Source of the DNA: an uncultured Clostridia bacterium
GTDB taxonomy: Bacteria; Bacillota; Clostridia; Oscillospirales; CAG-272
Direction of reading: 5' to 3'
Assembly (NCBI GenBank): GCA_947302045.1
Contig: CAMYUQ010000006.1
Coordinates: 1 to 48,424 of the forward strand
DNA: 48,424 nt
A program made the position numbers and the translations under genes. The notes beneath the pieces were generated by a model. The model did no database searches. It saw only the letters and a program-made list of their open reading frames with translations, and was not told the origin of the DNA. Below, piece by piece: positions 41,230 through 47,854 of this stretch. Positions within the stretch are counted from its first letter, which is position 1, and each line of letters starts with the position of its first letter.

Positions 41230-41277
41230 TTTATCTTTACTTATTATACCACAAACCGGTGAAAAAGTAAAGATAAA
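41230..41277 (-). promoter_or_regulatory. fic promoter flanked by a 13-bp perfect inverted repeat
   Basis: TTTATCTTTACTT (41230–41242) is repeated in inverted form at 41265–41277. Between them on the minus strand lies TATAAT (41243–41248), with TTTACT at 41266–41271 as a -35 after 17 bp. It is a likely operator for the helix-turn-helix part of the Fic protein. Confidence 0.7.
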
Positions 41278-41320
41278 AATGATTTTTTTATCTTTTTTTC
41301 GATTTGGTGCTGAAAATAAT

Positions 41321-41393
41321 GGTGGTTTGTTACAAAAATAGTTCAAACCACCCGGTCCTCCTGCTTCGGCAGGAGGGCCGGGTGGGCTTTTTA
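41321..41393 (+). terminator. Strong terminator with competing upstream stem
   Basis: CCACCCGG (41348–41355) pairs with CCGGGTGG (41378–41385), with an inner CCTCCTGC/GCAGGAGG stem capped by TTCG, then GCTTTTTAT. GGTGGTTTG (41321–41329) can instead pair with CAAACCACC (41344–41352), which overlaps the terminator stem by 5 bases. No convincing plus-strand gene or promoter lies upstream. Confidence 0.75.
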
Positions 41394-41739
41394 TCGGCGC
41401 AAAGGGGAAAATCAGGGCGGGTGTGACGCAATGCCTTTCGTCGGTATTGCGCCGTCAGAACATGGAGAACGCCCGTGCCGGTTTGTACCGGGAAAATGTT
41501 ATATACCGCGGAACCGCCGCTTTTCGTTGAGATCGGATAACGGTCGTCATTTGCAAACAGGACCTCTTTTTTTAAGCGGAATCCGGTCTTTCCCGCTCTT
41601 CGGCTTTTTTCATTCCGTCCTGCTTCTCCGAAAGTGGCAAAAGATGGACTTTGAACCGTCCTTTCACGCGATGATTCCCTGTTCTGCCGAAAAACGCGAC
41701 GAAAAACGGCAAAAAGACGGGGGAAAGTTTGCCGACTAC
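41394..41739. other. Gene-free stretch upstream of the metallopeptidase
   Basis: This stretch holds a hairpin near 41,430–41,454 (CGCAATGCC pairing with GGTATTGCG, one G·T). I see no convincing gene, and the open frames here lack ribosome-binding sites. Confidence 0.5.
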
Positions 41740-41768
41740 TTGAATTGAGACGCGGGATGTGGTAAAAT
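41740..41768 (+). promoter_or_regulatory. Sigma-A promoter for the M81 peptidase gene
   Basis: TTGAAT (41740–41745), a 17-bp spacer ending in TGG, and TAAAAT (41763–41768). Confidence 0.75.
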
Positions 41769-41805
41769 GATGCTGTAATCCGATGCGAAAGGAATGGTCA
41801 GATAC

Positions 41806-43317
41806 ATGCAAAAACGCGTGCTGATATGTGAATTTCACCAGGAAAGCGACACCTTCAATCCCATCGTTTATGGAACGGAAAGTTTTGCGTCACGCAGATA
41901 CGCGAGGGGAAGGGACGCTTATGAGATCTGCAAAAAACTCCCCTGCGCCTATCACGGCATGATCGACGCTGTGGAAAAAGAGGGCGGGGAAGTGATCCCG
42001 TCCATCTCGCTTTACGGCGGTTCGGGCGGCCGCGTCGCCGACGAAACGATGGAGCTCTTTCAAAAAGGCGTCAAAGAAACGCTCGACGCTTGCGGCAAAG
42101 TGGACGCGGTGTGCGCCTCTCTGCACGGCGCGATGTGCTCCGAATCGGTCGACGACGCCTGCGGAGAAATTCTTTCGTTTCTCCGCGACCTTGTGGGGAA
42201 AAACATTCCGATCGCGGCGTCCTTCGATCTGCACGCGAACGTAACCGACCGGATGCTCGGCGAAGCGGATCTTCTTTGCGGGTATCAATCCTACCCGCAC
42301 GTTGATTTCTATGAAACGGGATACCGCGCGGCGTCCCTCTGTATGCGTCTTTTGCGCGGCGAGCCGACCTACCTCGCGTCGGTCGACGTTCCTCTGCTCG
42401 CGCCCCCTGCGGGATATACCTCGCTGGAAGAGCCCTTCCGGGGCGTGATCGGGCGCGGGAAACAACTGGTCGCGGACGGAGCGCTGCTCGATTTTACCGT
42501 CTTCAACGTCCAGCCCTGGCTCGACGTGGAGAAAATCCGGTCGAACGTGATCGCGGTGGCGGATACCGAAGAGGCGGCGAAACGATACGCCGGAGAGATC
42601 GCCGAGGCGTTCTTCGAGGCGCGGGACGGCTATCTGCCGGACCTCAAAAGCATTGACGAGATCATTGATCTTGCCGAGTCGGAACAGACGAAAAAGCCGG
42701 TCATTCTCGCCGACGCGGCGGATTCTCCCAACGGCGGAGCGGTCGGCGACAGCGTTGCGGTCGCGCTCCGGATGCTGGAACGCGGCTCGAAGATCACGAT
42801 GGGAATGTTCGTGGTAGACCCCGAAGCGGCGGAGCAGGCGTTCCGGGTCGGTGTCGGCGGAGAGGCGACCTTTGAGGTCGGCGGAAAGTTCACGCCCGGG
42901 ATGCCGGGGCCGCTCCGCGCGACGGGCAGAGTGCGCTCGCTCCACGACGGATGTTTCCGCCAGGAAGGACCCGCGGGCAAGGGCTTTGCCAACGATTGCG
43001 GCAAGACGGCCGTCGTCAGTTTCGGCGGGATCGACATGATGATCTGCGAAAAACCGGGCGCATCGGGAGATCCGCAGATCCTTCGTCATTTCGGCATCGA
43101 GCCGAAACTCTACGACCTCGTTGTGGTCAAGGCGAACACGTCCTTCAAGGTTGCCTACGCGCCCTTTGCGGGCGTGATCTGCGCCGCCGATACGCCCGGA
43201 GCGGGCGCGTCGAATCTCCATCAGCTGAACTGGACGAAACTGCCGCGCGGACTCTACCCGTTCGATCTTCCGAGCGGTTATCAACTCGCCCCCGCGCGGG
43301 TTTGGAAGAGACGGTAA
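41806..43317 (+). CDS. M81-family (MlrC-like) metallopeptidase
   Basis: MlrC opens and degrades the cyclic toxin microcystin; most relatives act on unknown small peptides or amide compounds. The 503-residue protein has the conserved N-terminal segment EFHQESDTFNP, VDAVCASLHGAM, ASFDLHANVTD, YPHVDFYETG, DSPNGGAVGDS and the C-terminal ANTSFKVAYAPF, with the metal-ligand Asp and His residues in the middle. The ATG at 41806 is preferred to one at 41794 that overlaps the AAAGGA box. It is a single gene with its own promoter and terminator. Confidence 0.88.
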   Translation: MQKRVLICEFHQESDTFNPIVYGTESFASRRYARGRDAYEICKKLPCAYHGMIDAVEKEGGEVIPSISLYGGSGGRVADETMELFQKGVKETLDACGKVDAVCASLHGAMCSESVDDACGEILSFLRDLVGKNIPIAASFDLHANVTDRMLGEADLLCGYQSYPHVDFYETGYRAASLCMRLLRGEPTYLASVDVPLLAPPAGYTSLEEPFRGVIGRGKQLVADGALLDFTVFNVQPWLDVEKIRSNVIAVADTEEAAKRYAGEIAEAFFEARDGYLPDLKSIDEIIDLAESEQTKKPVILADAADSPNGGAVGDSVAVALRMLERGSKITMGMFVVDPEAAEQAFRVGVGGEATFEVGGKFTPGMPGPLRATGRVRSLHDGCFRQEGPAGKGFANDCGKTAVVSFGGIDMMICEKPGASGDPQILRHFGIEPKLYDLVVVKANTSFKVAYAPFAGVICAADTPGAGASNLHQLNWTKLPRGLYPFDLPSGYQLAPARVWKRR

Positions 43318-43346
43318 ACGAAAGCCCTTTTCAAAGCGGGACAGAC

Positions 43347-43382
43347 AATAAAACGAGCAGGCAAACGCCTGCTCGGTTTATT
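43347..43382 (+). terminator. Terminator after the M81 peptidase gene
   Basis: CGAGCAGGC pairs with GCCTGCTCG around an AAAC loop. The AATAAA/TTTATT extension completes a stem from 43347 to 43382. Confidence 0.88.
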
Positions 43383-43451
43383 GGGATAAAAAGTGAAAAA
43401 CACCAAATGAGTGGAGTTAGATAACCGAACTCTTTTCTATGAATTAGTCCA

Positions 43452-43565
43452 TTACGCCGCAAGGGCGTTTGCGTTTACTTGCTCAATTGTTTTTCTGATT
43501 TAGCCCAGACGGATAATTGCATCATTTTTTATGTTTTTGATGTATTTGTCCTTGAGGATGTCTAA
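43452..43565 (-). pseudogene. Decayed C-terminal gene fragment
   Basis: On the minus strand a short frame reads LDILKDKYIKNIKNDAIIRLG, a stop (43500–43502), then IRKTIEQVNANALAA and a final stop (43452–43454). It looks like the end of a real helical protein with one nonsense change. I cannot name the family. It lies at the start of the AT-richer accessory stretch. Confidence 0.45.
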
Positions 43566-43686
43566 TTAATTTGAAAGCCGGCAGGGCTCGAATCATTCTG
43601 TTAGTCGCCAACGGTTTGGCATGATCGTTCTGTAAGCCCGGTTTTTCAATACTTTTCAGGGTTCAAATCCCCCCATCCCGTATTTT

Positions 43687-43895
43687 TTTGGCGTTCTTTG
43701 CAGAGCAAAGAAACGCAAAAAGTACACCAGCATTTTTGACCGTTTTCGCGTCCTAAAAACAAAAAATCGGGCTTCCGGACGGTTGATCTGCCGCCTGAAA
43801 GCCCGAATTTGCCTGATTTCGCCTTATTCTTGCCCAAAATGCAAGAAAAAACCTCTTTTGTCGTGGTAGACAAAAGAGGTTTCTTTTGTGTATAA
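43687..43895. repeat. Structured repeat, copy 1 (~200 bp)
   Basis: This copy shares order and blocks with 44,681–44,890: GTTCTTTGCAGAGCAAA, CGCAAAAAGTACACCAG, a CGGGCTT...AAGCCCG hairpin and GTGGTAGACAAAAGA. Here AAACCTCTTTTGTC pairs perfectly with GACAAAAGAGGTTT around GTGGTA. Sequences between the blocks differ while the hairpins are kept. Confidence 0.7.
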
Positions 43896-43984
43896 GAACG
43901 CCCAAAAGGACCAAAACCAATCTAAAAACTACAAAAAGTACACCGACCAGTATTGTTTAACTGGATTTTTCGAGTGTTTCGATT

Positions 43985-44191
43985 TCAAAAGTAGAATAGC
44001 TCTTCAAACTTCTTATCTAGTGCAATGCAAATGATCAGCGCTAGCTTTGCCGTGGGGTTAAACTGTCCAGTTTCAATGGAACTGATGGTATTTCTTGATA
44101 CACCGACCATTTTCGCTAACTCAATCTGGGACAGTCCTTTCTCTTTTCTTACAATCGCAAGATTATTGTGAAGGATAAGTTCGTCTTTCAT
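43985..44191 (-). CDS. XRE-family transcriptional regulator
   Basis: This 68-residue protein is essentially one helix-turn-helix domain (NLAIVRKEKGLSQIELAKMV, GVSRNTISSIETGQF, PTAKLALIICIALDKKFEEL), close to the small regulators of the YozG/Cro group. Its ATG overlaps the stop of the DUF6442 gene by one base (TGATG). It probably represses its own operon through the AAGTTTACTTG-type sites upstream. Confidence 0.9.
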   Translation of the reverse strand: MKDELILHNNLAIVRKEKGLSQIELAKMVGVSRNTISSIETGQFNPTAKLALIICIALDKKFEELFYF

Positions 44192-44517
44192 CAAAGCGCC
44201 CCCGTTAACTGCAGAATCCATACGACTAGCATAGAGAGCGCCAGCACGCCCCAAAAGATCGTCATGATCAGCTCATGTTTCTTACGTAGCCGCAGGTACT
44301 TCGTTAGAAATAATACAAACGCCATGGAAAACAAGGCGAAGTCTGCGCCGCGGTTCACGAAGTGCAGCACAAAACCGTTCACGGTGTCCACAAGGATTAG
44401 AAGCACCACACCGAGGATATATGCCACCCAAGCGCCGCTTCGCTGAGCCTCGCGATCCGGCAGATCTCGCTCACGTCCCTCGCTCTGTGCTTTTGCCAGT
44501 ATTTCTTCTTTTTTCAT
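44191..44517 (-). CDS. DUF6442-like membrane protein
   Basis: This 108-residue protein has a charged N-terminus (MKKEEILAKAQSEGRERDL) and about three membrane segments (32–50, 58–72, 84–104), and resembles the DUF6442 proteins usually paired with a small XRE regulator. AAAGGAG lies before the ATG. The function is unknown. The longer in-frame extension upstream is not used because it runs through a repeat and a tRNA fragment. Confidence 0.8.
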   Translation of the reverse strand: MKKEEILAKAQSEGRERDLPDREAQRSGAWVAYILGVVLLILVDTVNGFVLHFVNRGADFALFSMAFVLFLTKYLRLRKKHELIMTIFWGVLALSMLVVWILQLTGAL

Positions 44518-44537
44518 TTCTTTCAATCTCCTTTTTG

Positions 44538-44614
44538 CAAAGTTTACTTGGCGCATTTTCATTATATCACTGACAAGTAAACTTGTCAATAGATTTTGCA
44601 AAGTTTTCTTGTCA
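44538..44614 (-). promoter_or_regulatory. Promoter with three operator-like sites for DUF6442–XRE
   Basis: On the minus strand TTGACA (44584–44589), 17 bp, TATAAT (44561–44566): perfect hexamers. The palindrome TGACAAGTAAACTTGTCA (44571–44588) covers -35 and spacer. Related half-sites lie at 44541–44550 (AGTTTACTTG) and 44600–44614 (AAAGTTTTCTTGTCA). Confidence 0.82.
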
Positions 44615-44680
44615 TTTTTCGATCGCCTAATTGAATCATTTTGATTAGACTTTGATTCGAATCCTTGCTCCCTGAGATCT

Positions 44681-44890
44681 TTTGGTGTTCTTTGCAGAGC
44701 AAAAAAACGCAAAAAGTACACCAGATTTTTTGCCTTAAAAATGAAAAAATCGGGCTTCGGAACAGCGTAAATGCTGCTCTGAAGCCCGTTTTTTGCCCCG
44801 AAAGCCCTGTAAAACCGCGAAAAATCGCGAAAAACGCCAAAAAGGCGTAAAGAAACGCCTTTTGCCGTGGTAGACAAAAGACGTTTCTTT
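44681..44890. repeat. Structured repeat, copy 2 (~200 bp)
   Basis: This copy is in the same orientation as copy 1, about 1.0 kb away. CGGGCTTCGGAACAGC pairs with GCTGCTCTGAAGCCCG around GTAAAT and is followed by T6. AAACGCCTTTTGCC pairs imperfectly with GACAAAAGACGTTT. On the minus strand this last hairpin directly follows the tRNA-Ser fragment and would be its terminator. Confidence 0.7.
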
Positions 44891-44892
44891 GA

Positions 44893-44948
44893 TGGCGGAA
44901 GCGGTGGGATTCGAACCCACGAGCCCTTGCGGGCTACCTGATTTCGAG
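44893..44948 (-). other. 3' fragment of tRNA-Ser(CGA), probable attachment site
   Basis: On the minus strand CTCGAAA (anticodon loop), TCAGG, a variable arm (TAGCCCGCAAGGGCTC), the GTGGG-TTCGAAT-CCCAC T-arm, CGCTTCC and GCCA are intact. The sequence 5' of the loop cannot form the anticodon, D or acceptor stems. A complete 5' half is missing, as expected at the distal end of an element integrated in a tRNA gene. Confidence 0.8.
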
Positions 44949-45044
44949 CGTTTGCCTTCATGGCTCCCCTCGTCCCTCTCCGTCCCTTTTTTCGCTCAAT
45001 TTTGCCTCAATAATGGGCAAAACGAGCCGAATCTTCGGAAATTT

Positions 45045-45074
45045 GATAGAAAATTGATAGAAAACGGATAGAAA
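45045..45074. repeat. Three 11-bp direct repeats near the tRNA fragment
   Basis: GATAGAAA recurs at 45045, 45056 and 45067, exactly one helical turn apart. They lie about 100 bp inside the proposed element end, where recombinase arm-binding sites are often found. Confidence 0.6.
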
Positions 45075-45119
45075 CGAACCATTTCAATTCTCTTGGGATC
45101 CGTCAAAATAACCGCTTTC

Positions 45120-45183
45120 ATTATATCACATTAAAATCATTTTGTCGAGTGGCTCGACATATTTTTATCGAGTCACTCGATAA
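45120..45183 (-). promoter_or_regulatory. Promoter facing the attachment site, with palindromic operators
   Basis: On the minus strand TCGACA (45143–45148) and TATAAT (45120–45125) are 17 bp apart. TGTCGAGTGGCTCGACA (45143–45159) covers the -35. TTATCGAGTCACTCGATAA (45165–45183) is a second palindrome centred 23 bp away. A degenerate third site (ATCGAGT...GTCGAGG) follows at about 45,191–45,207. No gene is seen downstream of this promoter before the tRNA fragment. Confidence 0.65.
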
Positions 45184-45300
45184 AATTGTCATCGAGTACC
45201 GTCGAGGCAATATTTTTGGAATACGCCTCTTGGCATTATAGTGATACTGAATTATTTTTCACTGAAATGTAATTCATTGAAAAAATGATTCTCCGATTGG

Positions 45301-45328
45301 CTATTGAGAAAAATTGTAACATGTTACA
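45301..45328. repeat. Left 28-bp inverted repeat of the DUF4143 unit
   Basis: CTATTGAGAA then AAAT, ending in the palindrome TGTAACATGTTACA. It matches the right copy at 46802–46829 in inverted orientation at 23 of 28 positions. Confidence 0.7.
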
Positions 45329-45413
45329 AAAAATTTCAGTAGGAGACAGTTGATGAAAGCACGGCTTGTGTGTGAGCCATAAAAATGAATCGATGCCGTT
45401 CCTCTTTCCGCGT

Positions 45414-46679
45414 TCAAATATACGAGATCGGCAATACGACAAGATTATCCCGCAAATACAGTTTGCGGTCATACAAACAGAGGATGGTGCCGATCCCCCG
45501 TTTTTGGTCGGGAACGCCGTCCAGCACGTCGAATTCGGCAGCCATCTCCGCTTTGGGTGACGCACTCATTTTGATCTCTATGGGATACAACATTCCGTTT
45601 TCGCTGATAATCAGATCGATTTCTCCGTCGATCTCCTCTGTTTCGCCGTTTTTCTTTCTCTTTTTCTTATCTTTTCCGTTATAAAAATAAACGGCGAAAT
45701 CATAATCCAAACCTTCGTTGGCATAGGATTTCAGTATTTCGTTCACAACAAATGTTTCAAACATTGCCCCCGCCATTGCGCCGTTTTTCAGTGTTTCGGG
45801 CGTAAGCCATCTTGTAAGATAACAGCAAAGCCCCGTATCCCTGAAATAGATCTTCGGGCTTTTGATCGCACGGTTCAACACACTCGACGAAAAAGGCTTC
45901 AAAATGTAGACAATACCGCTTTTTTCCAGGATCGACACCCATTCTTTGACGGTTACCTCGCTGACACCGATTTCCTGCGCGATATTCGCGTAGTTCAGTA
46001 GCTGTCCCGTGCGCGCCGCGACCGCAGTCATAAATTTGACAAACGCCAGATGATTTTTTGCTTTGATCAGAGCATGAACGTCTCTTTCCAGATACGTCTT
46101 GACGTAAGAACCGTAAAAATCCACCCATTCGCGTTCTGCATTGACATATAACTCGGGAAAAAAGCCTCTGTGTATGGTCGTCCAGATGTCACCCGGATAG
46201 GGTTTTAACATTTTTTCTCTTTCCGTCAGGTATTCGGCGGTAGGCACGAAATGTTTGTTGAAATCTATACCCGCGATCTCGCGCATCGAGAGCCCGTCCA
46301 ATTCGAGAACGGAAACTCTGCCCGCCAAAGATTCGCTTACCGACTCCATCAGTTGCAGTTTTTGAGACCCCGTGAAATAAAACAGTGATTTTTCATCGGT
46401 ATTATCGAGGAGCATCTTAACGCGATGAAAGAGGGAGGGGCATCTCTGCACTTCGTCTATCATCAAAGGGCAAGGATTGTTCAACAGGAAAAGCCCGACG
46501 TCCTCCGTCGCTTGCGCAAGTAAAAGATCGTCGTCAAATGTAACTTGATTGACACCTTTGAATAAATACTTGAACAGGGTCGATTTGCCTACTTGACGCG
46601 GTCCCGTTAACAAGATCGCTTTTGCGCTCTTTGCACGCCGTTCCAAAACGGGCTCCACGTGCCGTTTGATGGAATACAT
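45414..46679 (-). CDS. AAA-type ATPase with DUF4143 domain
   Basis: This 421-residue protein has an N-terminal ATPase with Walker A LLTGPRQVGKSTL (about residues 23–36), Walker B LMIDEVQRCP and sensor FTGSQK, then a DUF4143 domain (about 190–400) with a winged-helix segment and the end YPIEIKMSASP, which has a nuclease-like (PD-(D/E)xK) appearance. The family is common, often in accessory DNA, and its role is unknown. A strong promoter and GGAGG precede the ATG. The gene is bounded by inverted repeats. Confidence 0.93.
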   Translation of the reverse strand: MYSIKRHVEPVLERRAKSAKAILLTGPRQVGKSTLFKYLFKGVNQVTFDDDLLLAQATEDVGLFLLNNPCPLMIDEVQRCPSLFHRVKMLLDNTDEKSLFYFTGSQKLQLMESVSESLAGRVSVLELDGLSMREIAGIDFNKHFVPTAEYLTEREKMLKPYPGDIWTTIHRGFFPELYVNAEREWVDFYGSYVKTYLERDVHALIKAKNHLAFVKFMTAVAARTGQLLNYANIAQEIGVSEVTVKEWVSILEKSGIVYILKPFSSSVLNRAIKSPKIYFRDTGLCCYLTRWLTPETLKNGAMAGAMFETFVVNEILKSYANEGLDYDFAVYFYNGKDKKKRKKNGETEEIDGEIDLIISENGMLYPIEIKMSASPKAEMAAEFDVLDGVPDQKRGIGTILCLYDRKLYLRDNLVVLPISYI

Positions 46680-46717
46680 AAACTACCTCCATTCTGTCAA
46701 ATCCAAAGTACAACTTT

Positions 46718-46746
46718 ATTATAGACATATTTTTTCGGTTTGTCAA
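46718..46746 (-). promoter_or_regulatory. Consensus sigma-A promoter for the DUF4143 gene
   Basis: On the minus strand TTGACA (46741–46746), 17 bp, TATAAT (46718–46723): perfect hexamers. Confidence 0.9.
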
Positions 46747-46801
46747 GAGGTTTTTCAATAAATCCCAGGGAGTCATGACAAATTTTTCTATTTAGAAAAA
46801 A

Positions 46802-46829
46802 TGTAATTTGTTACAAAAATTCTCAATAG
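46802..46829. repeat. Right 28-bp inverted repeat of the DUF4143 unit
   Basis: In inverse orientation it reads CTATTGAGAA then TTTT, ending TGTAACAAATTACA. See the left copy at 45301–45328. The stretch from here to 46,932 has no gene that I can see. Confidence 0.7.
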
Positions 46830-46932
46830 GACGATCTTCTTTTGCCCTTTGGAGGAATATTTCCATTCTTTTTTCCAAAAAGGGCTGGACTTTTGCAAAG
46901 TTCTGTGGTATGTTTGTGTTCTTGAAGAAAGG

Positions 46933-46977
46933 GGCGTAGAGGTTTGAAAAACGGATCGTTTTTCAAACCTCTACGCC
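46933..46977 (+). other. 21-bp perfect hairpin upstream of the HTH gene pair
   Basis: Positions 46933–46953 pair with 46957–46977 without mismatch around GAT. The start of the first HTH gene is 23 bp downstream. No T tract follows, so it is more likely an RNA structure or protein-binding site than a terminator. Confidence 0.7.
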
Positions 46978-46999
46978 AAAGAAAGGTATGGTAACAGAT

Positions 47000-47260
47000 A
47001 TGACCGCAGAAGAACGAAAAAACGCCTATGCCCGGTTGCTCCGGGAGTGTCCCGAAATCCTCACGCCGAGGATGGTTGCAAAATGGACGCGGCAAAGCAA
47101 AAACACCGTTTATGCCGAGATCAAGTGCGGCAACATTCCCGCCGTACCCTATCGCGGGGGATATCTGATCGCCAAAGCAGACCTGATCGACTACATGGTC
47201 GCCCACGCAGAAGATGCGCCGGCAGGTCGCTTCTCGATCGGGAGTCGCCGCCATGAATGA
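47000..47260 (+). CDS. Small helix-turn-helix (excisionase-like) protein 1
   Basis: This 86-residue protein has a single winged-helix-type segment (ILTPRMVAKWTRQSKNTVYAEI...IPAVPYRGGYLIAKADLIDYM), the layout of excisionase/MerR-like DNA-binding domains. The ATG at 47000 is chosen because AAAGG lies 12 bp upstream; an ATG at 46988 is adjacent to that box. It overlaps the next gene by 8 bp. A long perfect hairpin lies in its leader. Confidence 0.8.
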   Translation: MTAEERKNAYARLLRECPEILTPRMVAKWTRQSKNTVYAEIKCGNIPAVPYRGGYLIAKADLIDYMVAHAEDAPAGRFSIGSRRHE

Positions 47261-47795
47261 ATACCTAACCGCCGATCAAGTCCGTCAAATGCTGCACATC
47301 AGCAAACGCAAGTGCGCGTGGATGCTCCAAAACGGACTGCTTCCGTGCGAGAATACGGGGAAGAAAACCCGACAGTATTGCATCCGATCCGAGGATGTGG
47401 TCGCGTATCAAGCAAAGAACGCCGGATGCCCGGACGTTCTGCCGCAGATCTTTTCCTCCGCTTCTCCGCGCCAACCGCGTGTGCCTCCTGCCGACTTCTG
47501 CGAACGCCTTTCCAAAAGATGGTCGGATCTCCCGGATGCGCTGACAGAACAGGATGTCGCCCGCCTGCTCGGATACACGGCAAACACAGTCGGTAGGTGG
47601 ATCTCCAACCGACGGCTCCGTGCCGTCACGGCACACGGGGAAACTTTGGTCGCAAAGCAATGGCTGATCGAATTCTGCCGAGAATACGGCTTTCGCATTG
47701 TGCGAAAAAGCAGTAAGCACCGGGAACTGGAAGCAAACCTGATCCAAAAAGACGCGGAAAATAAAGTAAAGCACATAGAATCAAGCACTCGATGA
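47253..47795 (+). CDS. Protein with two helix-turn-helix domains
   Basis: This 180-residue protein carries two excisionase-like DNA-binding domains: residues about 1–55 (YLTADQVRQMLHISKRKCAWML) and about 92–150 (ALTEQDVARLLGYTANTVGRWI, then LVAKQWLIEFCREYG). A Pro/Ser-rich linker lies between them. The start follows GGAG by 8 bp. A terminator overlaps its last codons. Two domains in one chain suggest binding to repeated or paired sites, and a repeat array follows directly downstream. Confidence 0.82.
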   Translation: MNEYLTADQVRQMLHISKRKCAWMLQNGLLPCENTGKKTRQYCIRSEDVVAYQAKNAGCPDVLPQIFSSASPRQPRVPPADFCERLSKRWSDLPDALTEQDVARLLGYTANTVGRWISNRRLRAVTAHGETLVAKQWLIEFCREYGFRIVRKSSKHRELEANLIQKDAENKVKHIESSTR

Positions 47796-47817
47796 CAATC
47801 GAGTGCTTTTTCTTTTT
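47783..47817 (+). terminator. Terminator overlapping the end of the two-HTH gene
   Basis: AAGCACTCGAT (47783–47793) pairs with ATCGAGTGCTT (47798–47808) around GACA, followed by TTTCTTTTT. The stem includes the stop codon at 47793–47795. Confidence 0.9.
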
Positions 47818-47854
47818 GCGCGATTATGACAGATATATGACGATCGACAATGAC

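Noticed and set aside
41431..41748. A 105-residue gene upstream of the M81 peptidase
   Set aside because: It has no ribosome-binding site, low-complexity basic composition and no recognisable family.
43655..43680. tRNA gene at a GGGTTCAAATCCC sequence
   Set aside because: Only a T-loop-like motif is present; the outer T-stem does not pair and no cloverleaf can be drawn.
43985..44254. Longer start for the XRE regulator
   Set aside because: The extension lies in the DUF6442 gene. MKDELILHNN is the natural family start and overlaps by TGATG.
44191..44961. A 256-residue protein on the minus strand
   Set aside because: Its first 148 codons run through the tRNA-Ser fragment, the structured repeat and a promoter. 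Only the last 108 codons have a ribosome-binding site and a family match.
45236..45565. A 109-residue gene at the left inverted repeat
   Set aside because: It is antiparallel-frame noise over the DUF4143 end and the inverted repeat, with no ribosome-binding site.
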